Part shown: in pieces, positions 26,472-37,833 of the stretch | Position numbering within the stretch: the first letter of the stretch is position 1 | Layout of the letters: each line of letters opens with the position of its first letter | Assembly: GCF_004361065.1 (NCBI RefSeq) | Contig: NZ_SELT01000009.1 | Coordinates: 1 to 64,000, forward strand | Origin: Cognatilysobacter terrigena | Lineage (GTDB): Bacteria > Pseudomonadota > Gammaproteobacteria > Xanthomonadales > Xanthomonadaceae | DNA: 64,000 nucleotides | Direction: 5' to 3' | Notes under the pieces: generated by a model | Seen by the model: only the letters and a program-made list of their open reading frames with translations | What the model was told of the DNA's origin: nothing | Databases searched by the model: none | Translations under genes and position numbers: made by a program

Positions 26472-27281
26472 ATGTCCGCTCGTTCGATGCATGCCATGGC
26501 CACCGCACCCGCGCTGTTCGTCTCCCACGGTTCGCCGATGTTCGCGGTCGAGCCCGGCCGCCTCGGGCCGCAGCTCGAGGCGATCGGCCGCACGCTCGAG
26601 GGCGTGCGCGCGATCGTCGTGGTGTCGCCGCACTGGCAGACGCGCGGCCTGCGCGTGATGGCGGCGACGCAGCCGTCGACCGTGCACGACTTCGGCGGAT
26701 TTCCCGAGCCGCTGTACCGTCTGCGTTACGACGCCCCGGGTGCGCCCGATGTCGCCGACGAGGTGATCGCGGCGCTGCGCGACGCCGGCCTCGATGCAAC
26801 CCGCGACGATGTGCACGGCCGCGACCATGGCGCGTGGGTGCCGATGATGCATCTGCGTCCGCAGGCCGATATTCCCGTGTTGCAGGTGTCGTTGCCGCAG
26901 GACGCCGACGCGGCGTTCGCTTTCAGGCTCGGCCGCGCGCTGGCGCCGTTGCGCGCGCGCGGCGTGATGCTGGTCGGCTCCGGCAGCCTCACGCACAACC
27001 TCTACGAGCTGCGCGGCGACGTGCGCGATCCCGAATACGCGCAGCAGTTTGAGGATTGGGTGCGTGCGGCGGTCGAACGCGGCGACACCGATGCGATCGT
27101 CGACTACCGCCGACTCGCGCCGCATGCCGCGCGCGCGCATCCCACCGAGGAGCACTTCCTGCCGCTACCGTTCGCACTCGGTGCGGCGGGCGACGACGCA
27201 CCCCGATGGATCGATGGCGGCATGACCTACGCGACGCTGTCGATGGGGTCGTGCGGATGGGGGCTCGACCGCGCGGCGTGA
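26472..27281 (+). CDS. DODA-type extradiol ring-cleavage dioxygenase family protein
   Basis: Members of this LigB-like family are non-heme iron or zinc enzymes; plant relatives open DOPA and bacterial YgiD can do so in vitro. The 269-residue frame shows FVSHGSPMF near the N-terminus, SPHWQTRG, HDFGGFPEPLYR and RDHGAWVPMMHL, which hold the metal-binding histidines. The C-terminal GGMTYATLSM is also typical. ATGs at 26472, 26487 and 26496 are in frame; the last (MATAPALFVSHG) gives the most family-like N-terminus. The natural substrate is unknown. Confidence 0.88.
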   Translation: MSARSMHAMATAPALFVSHGSPMFAVEPGRLGPQLEAIGRTLEGVRAIVVVSPHWQTRGLRVMAATQPSTVHDFGGFPEPLYRLRYDAPGAPDVADEVIAALRDAGLDATRDDVHGRDHGAWVPMMHLRPQADIPVLQVSLPQDADAAFAFRLGRALAPLRARGVMLVGSGSLTHNLYELRGDVRDPEYAQQFEDWVRAAVERGDTDAIVDYRRLAPHAARAHPTEEHFLPLPFALGAAGDDAPRWIDGGMTYATLSMGSCGWGLDRAA

Positions 27282-27316
27282 CGCCGCGACCCCGGCGGCG
27301 GCGGTAAGGTCGCTCC

Positions 27317-28477
27317 ATGGCTTTCGACCGGCTGCTGACCCGCGACCGCACCACCCGCCTGCGCCTTTCGCGCCAGCTCATGGGGCTGGCCAGTTACCTG
27401 ATGTTCCTGGCGCCGGGCCTGCTCGCCGTGCACTGGGGCTGGACGCTGTTCGACTACCGCGGCCTGTTCGCACTCGTGGCCGCCGCCGTCGCGGTGAACG
27501 GCGCGTTCTTCATCGCGATCCGCACCGGCTTCAGCCAGCGCTTCGCCGATCCGACGCTGCTGGTGCCGCAGATCGTGATGGCGCTCGCGCTCGCCGTCGT
27601 CACCGTTCACTTCATGCGACCCGAAGCGCGCGGCGTGATGCTGATGCTGTACGTCGCGATGTTCTTCTTCGGCATCTTCGGCCTCAACACGCGGCAGTTC
27701 CTGCGCCTCGCCGTGCTCGCGGTGGCGAGCTATGCCGGCCTGATGGTCTACGAGTTCCACGGCCGTGGTCTCAATACGCCGATGTTCCGCCTCGAGGTCT
27801 TGCATCTCGTCGCGCTGATGATGATCACCGGCTGGATCTCGTTCATCGGCGGCTATTTCGCGGCGCTTCGACAGAAGCTCGCCGAACGCAAGGACGCGCT
27901 GAAGGACGCGCTCGCGCAGGTGAAGGAGTTGTCCGAACGCGACGAACTCACCGGCGCGCACAACCGCCGGCACCTGATGCGCGCGCTCGAACGCGAGCGT
28001 CAGCGCACGTCACGCGTCGGCGCGACCTTCAGCGTCGCGATCCTCGACATCGACCGCTTCAAGCAATTCAACGACGTGCACGGTCACCAGGTCGGCGACG
28101 AGATCCTCGGGGGCTTCTGTGCGCTGGTGCAGCAGTGCGCGCGCGACCTGGACGTGCTCGCGCGCGAAGACGTCGACGAATCGTTCGGACGCTACGGCGG
28201 CGAGGAATTCCTGCTGCTCCTGCCGCACACGCCGGTTGCCGGTGCGATGCGCTGCCTAGAGCGCATCCGCGAAACGATCGAAGCCACGCCGTTCAACACG
28301 TCGGCGGGTGCCCTGCGCGTGACCTTTTCCGCCGGTGTCGCCGAGTTTCGCGCCGGCGAGAGCAGCGCGAACCTGCTCGCCCGCGCGGACGCCGCGCTCT
28401 ATGGCGCGAAACGCGACGGGCGTAATCGCGTGGCGGCCGCGCGTGATGACACGACGCCCATGGGTCGAGTGACCTGA
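27317..28477 (+). CDS. Membrane-bound GGDEF diguanylate cyclase
   Basis: A 386-residue protein. Residues 20-190 form about six membrane helices, followed by a short coiled segment (RQKLAERKDALKDALAQVKE) and a GGDEF domain (about 210-375). The signature reads RYGGEEF, an active variant, so the enzyme should make cyclic di-GMP from two GTP. DIDRFKQFNDVHGH is intact and binds GTP and metal. I see no RxxD inhibitory site at the normal distance. The upstream TAAGGT hexamer about 12 bases before the start may be a -10, which would give a leaderless or near-leaderless mRNA. It is convergent with dnaG. Confidence 0.92.
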   Translation: MAFDRLLTRDRTTRLRLSRQLMGLASYLMFLAPGLLAVHWGWTLFDYRGLFALVAAAVAVNGAFFIAIRTGFSQRFADPTLLVPQIVMALALAVVTVHFMRPEARGVMLMLYVAMFFFGIFGLNTRQFLRLAVLAVASYAGLMVYEFHGRGLNTPMFRLEVLHLVALMMITGWISFIGGYFAALRQKLAERKDALKDALAQVKELSERDELTGAHNRRHLMRALERERQRTSRVGATFSVAILDIDRFKQFNDVHGHQVGDEILGGFCALVQQCARDLDVLAREDVDESFGRYGGEEFLLLLPHTPVAGAMRCLERIRETIEATPFNTSAGALRVTFSAGVAEFRAGESSANLLARADAALYGAKRDGRNRVAAARDDTTPMGRVT

Positions 28478-28553
28478 GGCATCGCGAACCTTTGGGCGTG
28501 CGCAGGCGCGAGGTGCGCCGCTTCGTAACGGTCAGGCCGTCGCGGTGACGCCG

Positions 28554-30293
28554 CTACGCGCGTGGCGTCGCGTTCGCGCGCAGCTCGGCTTTCTCGCTAT
28601 CGCTCAGCACGGACATCGTGCCGGCTTCCGCAACCCGCGCCTGCAGTTCGGCGACACGCTGCTGCGCCGTCTGCCGCTCCAGTTGGTCGACGGCGTCGAG
28701 CAGCACGCGGCGCAGCTCGGATTCGTCGCCCGGCAGCGTCTGCACGGCGAGCTTCTGCAGCGGATCGTGTTCGTCGCGACCGACGAAATGCTCGACCAAC
28801 GCGGCGGCGCCGATGTCGGGCCGTGCATGCACCAGGCCGATCAGCTCCACGAGCAACGGCACGCCGGGCTGGCGCAGCGACGCGAACGTCGGGCTCGCCG
28901 AAATTTCCAGCGCCAAGGACGGCTTGTGCAGCAGCGTGAGGATCGCGCCGCGCACGAGGCTGCGCTTCGGCGGCGGCGCATGGCGCGACGCCGTGTGCGC
29001 ACGCTGTGCCGGCACGTGCGTATCGGGCGACGCGGCTCGCGCGCCGACGCCCGTGAGTTCGGTCAGTCGCTGCCGCATCAGGTCGGCGAACGCGCCGTCG
29101 GGAATCTGCGCGAGCATCGGCTTCGCGCGTTCGGCGAGCCGGCCCTTGCCTTCGAGCGTCGACAGGTTGACGTCGTGCGCGAGCGTGTCGAACAGGAACT
29201 GCGACAGCGGCGTCGCCGACTGCAGGCGCGCTTCGAATCCGTCGCGGCCTTCGTTGCGCACGATGGTGTCGGGGTCTTCGCCTTCCGGCAGGAACAGGAA
29301 GAACGCCTGGCGGCCGTCCTTCATGCGCGGCAGCACGGATTCCACCGCCTTCCACGCCGCGCCGCGGCCCGCGCGGTCGCCGTCGAAGCAGAAGTAGACG
29401 TCGGGCGCATTGCGGAACAGAAGTTCCGCATGATCGGAGGTGGTCGCGGTGCCGAGCGTCGCGACGGCCTGCGTCACGCCGTGCTGGAACAGCGCGATGA
29501 CGTCCATGTAGCCCTCGACGACGATCAGCCGCTCGATCTTCGAGTTCGCGCCGCGCACCTGCCACAGGCCGTACAGCTCGCGGCCCTTGTGGAACAGGCG
29601 CGTCTCCGGCGAGTTGAGGTACTTCGGGCTTGCATCCTTCTCGATGACGCGGCCGCCGAACGCGATCGGCCGACCGCGGCGATCGTGGATCGGAAACATC
29701 ACGCGATCGCGGAACTTGTCGTAGACGCGGCCGGAATCGTTCTTCGAGAACAGGCCCGCGCGTTCGAGCAGGCCGAGGCGCGCGGCGTCGGTGCCGAGCG
29801 CGTTCTTCAGCGCCTCGAAACCATCCGGCGCATAGCCGAGCTGGAACTGTTCGCGGATCGCTTCGCTGACGCCGCGTCGATCGAAGTACTCGCGCGCCTT
29901 CGCATTCGTCTTGAGCTGCTGGCGGAAGAACGTCGTTGCCGATTCGACCATCGTGTACAGCGCCTGCAGCTGCGGATCCGCGCTGCGCTGCGTGGTTTCC
30001 TTCGGCACTTCCATGCCGACGTGCTTGGCGAGTTCCTCGACGGCGTCGAAGAACTCCAGGCGGTCGTACTGCATGACGAAACTGATCGCGGTGCCGTGCG
30101 CGCCGCACCCGAAGCAGTGATAGAACTGCTTGACCGGCGACACCGTGAAGCTCGGCGAACGTTCGTCGTGGAACGGGCAACGCGCCGAGAATTCCTTGCC
30201 CTGGCGCTTGAGCGGCACGCGCGAACCCACCACCTCGACGATGTCGGTGCGGGCGAGGAGATCGTCGATGAAGGCGTCGGGGATGCGGGCCAT
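28554..30293 (-). CDS. dnaG: DNA primase
   Basis: DnaG makes the RNA primers for DNA replication. The 579-residue protein has the N-terminal zinc ribbon (Cys39, His42, Cys60, Cys63 in CPFHDERSP and YHCFGCGAHG), the catalytic core with RGRPIAFGGR and the TOPRIM segment (VEGYMDVIALFQHG, CFDGDRAG), and a divergent C-terminal helicase-binding domain. Translation from ATG 30293 gives MARIPDAFIDDLLART, the standard N-terminus. Upstream on the same strand are yihY, yqeY and a sensor kinase; rpsU and rpoD, its partners in the classic macromolecular synthesis operon, are absent from this position. Confidence 0.97.
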   Translation of the reverse strand: MARIPDAFIDDLLARTDIVEVVGSRVPLKRQGKEFSARCPFHDERSPSFTVSPVKQFYHCFGCGAHGTAISFVMQYDRLEFFDAVEELAKHVGMEVPKETTQRSADPQLQALYTMVESATTFFRQQLKTNAKAREYFDRRGVSEAIREQFQLGYAPDGFEALKNALGTDAARLGLLERAGLFSKNDSGRVYDKFRDRVMFPIHDRRGRPIAFGGRVIEKDASPKYLNSPETRLFHKGRELYGLWQVRGANSKIERLIVVEGYMDVIALFQHGVTQAVATLGTATTSDHAELLFRNAPDVYFCFDGDRAGRGAAWKAVESVLPRMKDGRQAFFLFLPEGEDPDTIVRNEGRDGFEARLQSATPLSQFLFDTLAHDVNLSTLEGKGRLAERAKPMLAQIPDGAFADLMRQRLTELTGVGARAASPDTHVPAQRAHTASRHAPPPKRSLVRGAILTLLHKPSLALEISASPTFASLRQPGVPLLVELIGLVHARPDIGAAALVEHFVGRDEHDPLQKLAVQTLPGDESELRRVLLDAVDQLERQTAQQRVAELQARVAEAGTMSVLSDSEKAELRANATPRA

Positions 30294-30473
30294 GCGGAGT
30301 CGTGGTGCGCGTGTTGCCGGCGCGTGGCGGGGCGGAAGCATCCTCCGTCCATGTCGACCGCCGCATGCGGGGTCGAGGGATGCGGCAGCAAGTATGACCG
30401 GGGTGCCCGGTGCGTGCCGGCGCTCGTGGCGACGAGCGTCGCAGGCCGGCGCGTCAGATCCTGCGACGGGCGA

Positions 30474-31496
30474 TCAGGCGGTCTTCGGCGCGGGCGGCGG
30501 GCCGAGGCGTTCGTCGATGGTCGCGGTCACCACCGCGCCGGCGAACAGGATCATGGCGGCGTAGTAGACCCAGAGCATCGTCAGCACCAGCGCGCCCATC
30601 GCGCCATACGCCGACGCAGTGCTCTGCCGCGCGAGGTACCAGGCGATGCCGGCGCGCCCGGCGAGGAACAGCACCGAGGTAAACGCGCCGCCCGCCAGCG
30701 CGAGCTGCCAGCGGACGCGGCGGTCCGGCAGGAAGTGGTACATCAGCGCAAAGGTGAATGCGTACACGAGCAAGGCCGCGAGGGTCGCCACCACGGTCTC
30801 GCCCTGCGCGTAGCGGCCGATGGTGACGTCGAGCACGGTGGTCACCGTCATCGAGATCACCAGCAGGAACACCACCGCGAGCACGAGGCCGAACGAGAGC
30901 AGGCGCTTCTGCAGCCAGTTCCACAAGCCGGGCAGGGCGGTGGCGTCGGTGCGGAAGATGCGGTTGAGCGCGTCCTGCAGCTGCGCGAACACCGCGCTGG
31001 CGCCGACCAGCAACAGCGCGATGCTCCACCAACCGGCGATCGAGCCCGTATCGGGCGTGGACGCGGCCTGCGCGAGCACGGTGCGCGCGACGTCCTGCGC
31101 CTGGGGTCCCACCAGCAGGCCGACCTGCAGGATCACCGCCTGCTCCGCCTTGGCATTCGAGGCGGTCAGCCACAGCAGGAGCAGCATCAGCGGGGCCATC
31201 GCCAGCGCGGCGTAGAACGCGAGCGCGGCGGCCTGGGTGATGACGTCGGAATCCAGGAAGCGCCGCAGCAGCGCCATCGGCAATGTGCCGATGCTGGCCT
31301 TGCGCACGACCTTCTTGACGTCCGCCGGCGGCGGCGCGCCATCGGCTTGGGTGATCGACGCTTTCTCGGTCGGGTCGAGCTGCGCGGCGACCGGGGGCGC
31401 TTCGGCCTCCGGCGCATCGCTCGCCGGCTTGGCGACGACCCGATGCGCCGCGATCTTCGCGGCGGGGTGATCGGGGGTGGGGCGGGAGCGGGCCAT
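30474..31496 (-). CDS. YihY/BrkB family inner membrane protein
   Basis: A 340-residue protein. The N-terminal 75 residues are Ala/Pro-rich and soluble; the remainder has about six membrane helices with the family segments DVITQAAALAFYAALAMAPL, FAQLQDALNRIF, WLQKRLLSFGLV and WVYYAAMILFAGAVV. The family was once misnamed ribonuclease BN and its function remains unknown; envelope transport roles are suggested. Start MARSRPT at 31496 is chosen; eleven more codons are open upstream. It stands between yqeY and dnaG, all on the minus strand, with 180 bases before dnaG. Confidence 0.9.
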   Translation of the reverse strand: MARSRPTPDHPAAKIAAHRVVAKPASDAPEAEAPPVAAQLDPTEKASITQADGAPPPADVKKVVRKASIGTLPMALLRRFLDSDVITQAAALAFYAALAMAPLMLLLLWLTASNAKAEQAVILQVGLLVGPQAQDVARTVLAQAASTPDTGSIAGWWSIALLLVGASAVFAQLQDALNRIFRTDATALPGLWNWLQKRLLSFGLVLAVVFLLVISMTVTTVLDVTIGRYAQGETVVATLAALLVYAFTFALMYHFLPDRRVRWQLALAGGAFTSVLFLAGRAGIAWYLARQSTASAYGAMGALVLTMLWVYYAAMILFAGAVVTATIDERLGPPPAPKTA

Positions 31497-31578
31497 GCCC
31501 GGAGGCTGCCGCAGCCGCCGTGGACGCACGGTCGCGGCTGCCGGCAGCGCGGCCCGGCGAGCGCCGGGCCGGCGCGGG

Positions 31579-32022
31579 TCAGCCCAGGCGGGCCTTCACC
31601 AGCTTGGACACCAGGCCCATGTCGGCCTGGCCGGCGAGCTTGGGCTTGAGCACGCCCATGAGCTTGCCCATGTCGGCCGCGCCCGTGGCGCCGGTCTCGG
31701 CGACGGCGGCTTCGATCGCCGCATTGATCTCGGCCTCGCCCATCTTGGTCGGCAGGTAGCGCTCGATCACCACGATCTCGTCGCGCTCGGCCTGCTCGAG
31801 GTCCTCGCGGTTGGCCGCGGTGTACTGCGTCACCGAGTCGCGGCGCTGCTTGACCATCTTGTCGAGCACGGCGACGACGGCGGCATCGTCGAGCTCCACG
31901 CGCTCGTCGACTTCCTTCTGCTTGATCGCGGCGTTGATCAGGCGGATCACCGCGAGCGTGCTCTTGTCGCCGCCCTTCATGGCGGCCTTCATGTCGTCAG
32001 TGAGTCGCTGCTTCAGGCTCAT
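31579..32022 (-). CDS. GatB/YqeY domain-containing protein
   Basis: A 147-residue protein of the YqeY family, all helical and related to the C-terminal tRNA-binding part of GatB. Typical blocks are MSLKQRLTDDMKAAMKGGDK, IKQKEVDERVEL and AADMGKLMGVLKPKLAGQADMG (from about residue 115). It usually lies between rpsU and dnaG in gammaproteobacteria. Here rpsU is missing and the upstream neighbour is the hybrid kinase, 27 bases away. The role may be linked to tRNA or amidotransferase, but is not established. Confidence 0.94.
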   Translation of the reverse strand: MSLKQRLTDDMKAAMKGGDKSTLAVIRLINAAIKQKEVDERVELDDAAVVAVLDKMVKQRRDSVTQYTAANREDLEQAERDEIVVIERYLPTKMGEAEINAAIEAAVAETGATGAADMGKLMGVLKPKLAGQADMGLVSKLVKARLG

Positions 32023-32049
32023 GGCGGGGCTCCGGGAAAATGTGGCGCA

Positions 32050-34200
<2,151 letters not shown>

Positions 34201-34325
34201 CGGCGGCGGTGGAGGCTCCGCATCCTACGCGGTGCGCGCCTGCGGTCGGGGCTGCTACGCTAGCGCGGCCGCACGACGGCAACCGGCGTCCAGGATGGGA
34301 CGCGAACGGCGGAAGGGAGGTCCGC
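34201..34325. promoter_or_regulatory. Divergent upstream region of the kinase and the T4SS locus
   Basis: The 125 bases between the hybrid kinase start and the first small T4SS-side gene must hold both promoters. A weak -10-like hexamer TACGCT lies at 34255-34260, reading toward virD4. No clear operator palindrome is seen. Confidence 0.35.
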
Positions 34326-34538
34326 ATGCACGCCAGTCCCGCGCTCTATGTCCGTGGCCCGTACCGGGTCGTCGCCCACACGCAGGTCGACACGGACCGC
34401 CCCTACGTCGTTCTCGACACCGCCGGCGCGTGGCTGCACGAAGCCGTCACGCTCGAAGCCGCGTGCGACTGGGTCGATCGCCGCATGACCGAACGCGACG
34501 TCGCGCCGCGCACGCTCATCCGCGGGAGCCGCGCATGA
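34326..34538 (+). CDS. Small protein coupled to virD4, unknown function
   Basis: A 70-residue soluble protein starting at ATG 34326, after the good ribosome binding site gggaggt. The sequence alternates a beta-like N-terminal part (ALYVRGPYRVVAHTQ, RPYVVLDTAGAWLHE) with a helix (TLEAACDWVDRRMTERD). Its stop overlaps the virD4 start (ATGA at 34535-34538), so the two are translated together. I do not recognise the family. The position suggests a T4SS accessory role, for example a cytoplasmic adaptor of the coupling protein, but that is inference. Confidence 0.7.
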   Translation: MHASPALYVRGPYRVVAHTQVDTDRPYVVLDTAGAWLHEAVTLEAACDWVDRRMTERDVAPRTLIRGSRA

Positions 34539-36247
34539 GCCGCCGCACCCTCGCCGCGCTCGTCGGCTTCGCACTCGTGCCCGTCGTCGGGCTGTGGTTG
34601 TCCAGCCACGTGAACGCGATGGTCCTCGGCCTGCACGGCGCGCTGCCGCACTGGTACGTGTACGTCGACTACATCCGCACGCTCGATCTGCCGCAGGTGC
34701 AGCCGTATGCGGCGAAGATTCGTGCGGCGGGGTGGGTGGGCTTCGGCGCGCCGACGCTCGCCTACATCGGCGCGCTCGCCCTCGTCATGCGCCAGCCGGC
34801 GAAATCGCTGCACGGCGACGCACGCTTCGCACGTGGCGGCGACCTCGCGAAGAACCGCCTGTTCGAGGACGGCCCGACCAGCCTGGTGATCGGGCGTTAC
34901 GACGGTCGACTCGTGCGTTTGCCGGGCCAGCAGTTCGCGATCCTCGCTGCGCCCACGCGTTCGGGCAAAGGCGTCGGCATCGTCATTCCGAACCTGCTCG
35001 AGTACCAGGATTCGGTCGTCGTGCTCGACATCAAGCAGGAGAACTTCGACCTGACGTCGGGCTGGCGCGCGTCGCAGGGTCACGAGGTGTTCCTGTTCAA
35101 TCCGTTCGCCGAGGATCGCCGCAGCCATCGCTGGAATCCGCTCGGCTACGTGTCCGACGATCCCGCGTTCCGCGTCTCCGACGTCATGGCGATCGCGGCC
35201 ATGCTCTATCCGGACGGCGCCGACGAGCAGAAGTTCTGGGTCAGCCAGGGCCGCAACGCCTTCCTCGCGTTCGCGTTGTACCTGTTCGACAAGTACGACC
35301 ACGAACGCACCTGCGGTTTTCCCGGCGCGACCGTGCCGACGCTGGGCGCGGTCTACCGGCTTTCGTCGGGCACCGGCGAAAACCTGCGTGCGTATCTCGG
35401 CTCGCTGTCGCAGCAGCGTTTCCTGTCCGAACCCGCGCGCATGGCGTTCGCGACGCTGCTGTCGCAGGCGGACGAAACCTTCGCCTCCATTCTCGGCACC
35501 TTCAAAGAACCACTGAACCCGTGGGTCAATCCGGTGCTGGACGCGGCGACCAGCGCGAACGATTTCCTGCTCACCGACCTGCGCAAGAAGCGCATGACGG
35601 TCTATATCGGCGTGCAGCCGAACAAGCTCGCCGAGAGCCGTCTCATCCTCAACCTGTTCTTCAGCCAGCTCATCAATCTCAACACGCGCGAGCTGCCGCA
35701 GAACAATCCCGCACTCAAACACCAGTGCCTGCTGCTGATGGACGAGTTCACGTCCATCGGCAAGGTCGACATCATCGCAACGGCGGTCGCCTACATGGCC
35801 GGCTACAACCTGCGCCTGCTGCCGATCATCCAGAGCATGGCGCAGCTCGACGCCACCTACGGTCGCGAGACCGCACGTACGCTGGTGACGAACCACGCGC
35901 TGCAGATCCTCTACGCGCCGCGCGAACAGCAGGACGCGAACGACTACTCCGAGATGCTCGGCTACACGACGGTGCGGCGCCAGAACGTCACGCGCGGCCG
36001 CGATGTTTCGCGCAGCGAATCGGTGGAACGTCGCGCGTTGATGCTGCCGCAGGAGTTGAAGGCGCTCGGTCCGGATCGCGAGGTCGTCATGTACGAAGGC
36101 ATCCCGCATCCGGTGCTGTGCGAGAAGATCCGCTACTACACGGACAAGCGCTACACGGCGCGTCTGTTGCCGAAGGTCGCCGTGCCCACGCTCAGCATCA
36201 TGACTTCACGTGCTGTTGACGCCCGCGAAGCAGTTTCGTTACCGTAG
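34535..36247 (+). CDS. virD4: T4SS coupling protein VirD4
   Basis: The coupling ATPase selects substrates and passes them to the secretion channel. The 570-residue protein has two N-terminal membrane helices (about 6-26 and 69-87), then the TraG/VirD4 ATPase domain with Walker A APTRSGKG (139-146, Lys145) and Walker B LLLMDEFTS (Asp403, Glu404). In Xanthomonas killing systems this protein recognises effectors through their XVIPCD domains. There is no relaxase nearby, which argues for protein rather than DNA transfer. The ATG at 34535 overlaps the upstream stop. A 220-base gap separates it from virB7. Confidence 0.95.
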   Translation: MSRRTLAALVGFALVPVVGLWLSSHVNAMVLGLHGALPHWYVYVDYIRTLDLPQVQPYAAKIRAAGWVGFGAPTLAYIGALALVMRQPAKSLHGDARFARGGDLAKNRLFEDGPTSLVIGRYDGRLVRLPGQQFAILAAPTRSGKGVGIVIPNLLEYQDSVVVLDIKQENFDLTSGWRASQGHEVFLFNPFAEDRRSHRWNPLGYVSDDPAFRVSDVMAIAAMLYPDGADEQKFWVSQGRNAFLAFALYLFDKYDHERTCGFPGATVPTLGAVYRLSSGTGENLRAYLGSLSQQRFLSEPARMAFATLLSQADETFASILGTFKEPLNPWVNPVLDAATSANDFLLTDLRKKRMTVYIGVQPNKLAESRLILNLFFSQLINLNTRELPQNNPALKHQCLLLMDEFTSIGKVDIIATAVAYMAGYNLRLLPIIQSMAQLDATYGRETARTLVTNHALQILYAPREQQDANDYSEMLGYTTVRRQNVTRGRDVSRSESVERRALMLPQELKALGPDREVVMYEGIPHPVLCEKIRYYTDKRYTARLLPKVAVPTLSIMTSRAVDAREAVSLP

Positions 36248-36467
36248 TCACAGAAGGCGCAAGGCCTTCGTACCGGTTTCTGCCGGATCAGGGATGAAAC
36301 GTGGCGCGTCACGCGCCCGACATGGAGCTGTCGTACAGGGGATATCGACCAGGACTCGTTCAAGCCGGCAGGACGCCGCCCCCACGCGCACCTCGCCGTT
36401 TCCATTCGCCCGACATCGCCTTGCGTGCCTTGTGCACGGGCGATGCGTTCACGCGTACCGGTGAGCC

Positions 36468-36914
36468 GTGAATCCGCTTTCGCAATCCATTCGTTTTGCT
36501 GTCGTCCTCGTCGCGATGCTGTCGCTCGCGGCCTGCGCCACGCGTCCGCCGCCGCCCGTTGCGGGGCGCTGGCGTCCCGTCAATCACTACGCCGACCAGT
36601 CGATGGCGTTGCCGTTGCATCCGGCGTACACGTATTACGCGACGCCGGTCGACCGCACGCTCAAGGGCCTGCTCGAGCGTTGGGCGCGCGACAGCCACAT
36701 GACGCTCGATTACCGGAACGACAGCGACTTCACGCTGTATCGCGCGGTCGCCGATGTCCATGGCGACGACCTGCACGGCGCGGTCGCGCAGCTGTCATCG
36801 GTCTACGCCGCGCAGCAGGTGGCGATTGATGTCGAAGGCGATCGCATCGTCGTGCGTCGCGCCGCACCGTCCACCGCCGGCGCCTCCGCAGCCTCCGCCG
36901 CCTCGACACCCTGA
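36468..36914 (+). CDS. virB7: T4SS outer membrane lipoprotein VirB7 with extra C-terminal domain
   Basis: A 148-residue lipoprotein with lipobox LAAC at residues 20-23 (lipidated Cys23). It is far longer than Agrobacterium VirB7 (about 55 residues). After a Pro-rich linker, residues 50-130 (RTLKGLLERWARDSHMTLDYRN, given in part) resemble an N0/TcpQ-like domain. The same enlarged VirB7 is known from the X. citri system, where the N0 domain forms an outer ring of the core complex. The start is GTG 36468. It is followed after 13 bases by virB8. Identity rests on lipobox, domain type and place. Confidence 0.85.
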   Translation: MNPLSQSIRFAVVLVAMLSLAACATRPPPPVAGRWRPVNHYADQSMALPLHPAYTYYATPVDRTLKGLLERWARDSHMTLDYRNDSDFTLYRAVADVHGDDLHGAVAQLSSVYAAQQVAIDVEGDRIVVRRAAPSTAGASAASAASTP

Positions 36915-36927
36915 CCGGAGGCCGACC

Positions 36928-37833
36928 ATGAGCACCCGCACCGCATCGGACAGCCTGCGCGTCGAACACGCGATCGGCCGCGCCGTGAACTACGAAGTCA
37001 GCCTCGCCGACCGCGCGATCCGCAGCGAGCGCCGCGCTTGGTGGGTGGCCGGCACCTCCTGCGCGATCTCGTTGATCCTCGCTGGCGGCTACTTCTACTT
37101 CCTGCCGCTGAAGGAAAAGGTGCCGTACCTGGTGATGGCCGACGCCTACACCGGTACGTCGACCGTCGCGCGCCTCGATGGCAATTGGGGCCAGCAGGAC
37201 ATCACGCTCAGCGAAGCCGTCAACAAGAGCAACGTCGCCCACTTCGTGATGGCGCGCGAGTCCTACGACATCGCGCTGATGCGCCTGCGCGACTGGACGA
37301 CGGTCTACACGATGTCCGCGCCATCCGTCGCTGCCGGCTATACGTCGCTGCACGGCAAGGACAATCCGAACCGCCCGTACAACACCTACGGCGACAAGGC
37401 GGCGATCCGCGTCAAGATCCTCAGCATCACGCTCATCAACGACGCGAACGGCAAGCCCAACGGTGCGACCGTGCGCTTCCAGCGCACGCTCTACGACAAG
37501 TCGACCGGTCGCACCGCACCGCTCGACAGCAAGATCGCCACGCTCACGTTCACCTACAAGGCGAACCTGGCGATGGACGAGAAGTACCGCGTCGAGAACC
37601 CGCTGGGCTTCCAGGTGACGACGTATCGCGTCGACAACGACTACGCCGAGTCGCCGCCGGTCGAACCCGAGATTCCCGCGTTCCAGATGCCGGAAATGGG
37701 CGAGCCGGCCACCGCCTCCACTGCGGCCAGCGTGTCGACCGATGCCGCTGCGCCACAGGACCCGGCCGCCGCAGCCGCCGCGCCCGCAACGCCGAACGCT
37801 TCCATGCAGCCGACCTCCGGAGCCCGTCCGTGA
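36928..37833 (+). CDS. virB8: T4SS inner membrane protein VirB8
   Basis: A 301-residue bitopic protein: cytoplasmic tail, one helix (about residues 39-59) and a periplasmic NTF2-like domain (about 80-240) with FVMARESYDIALMRLRDWTTVY (in part) and TVRFQRTLYDK. The last 60 residues are an Ala/Pro-rich extension not needed for the fold. VirB8 helps assemble the inner-membrane platform. The stop overlaps the virB9 start by one base (TGATG), so the genes are coupled. Confidence 0.94.
   Translation: MSTRTASDSLRVEHAIGRAVNYEVSLADRAIRSERRAWWVAGTSCAISLILAGGYFYFLPLKEKVPYLVMADAYTGTSTVARLDGNWGQQDITLSEAVNKSNVAHFVMARESYDIALMRLRDWTTVYTMSAPSVAAGYTSLHGKDNPNRPYNTYGDKAAIRVKILSITLINDANGKPNGATVRFQRTLYDKSTGRTAPLDSKIATLTFTYKANLAMDEKYRVENPLGFQVTTYRVDNDYAESPPVEPEIPAFQMPEMGEPATASTAASVSTDAAAPQDPAAAAAAPATPNASMQPTSGARP

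Noticed and set aside
28545-31649. A 1034-codon plus-strand frame opposite dnaG and yihY
   Set aside because: No domain is visible, and dnaG and yihY on the other strand are clear.
36253-36269. Hairpin gaaggc/gccttc after virD4 as terminator
   Set aside because: The stem has only six pairs and no T tract follows.
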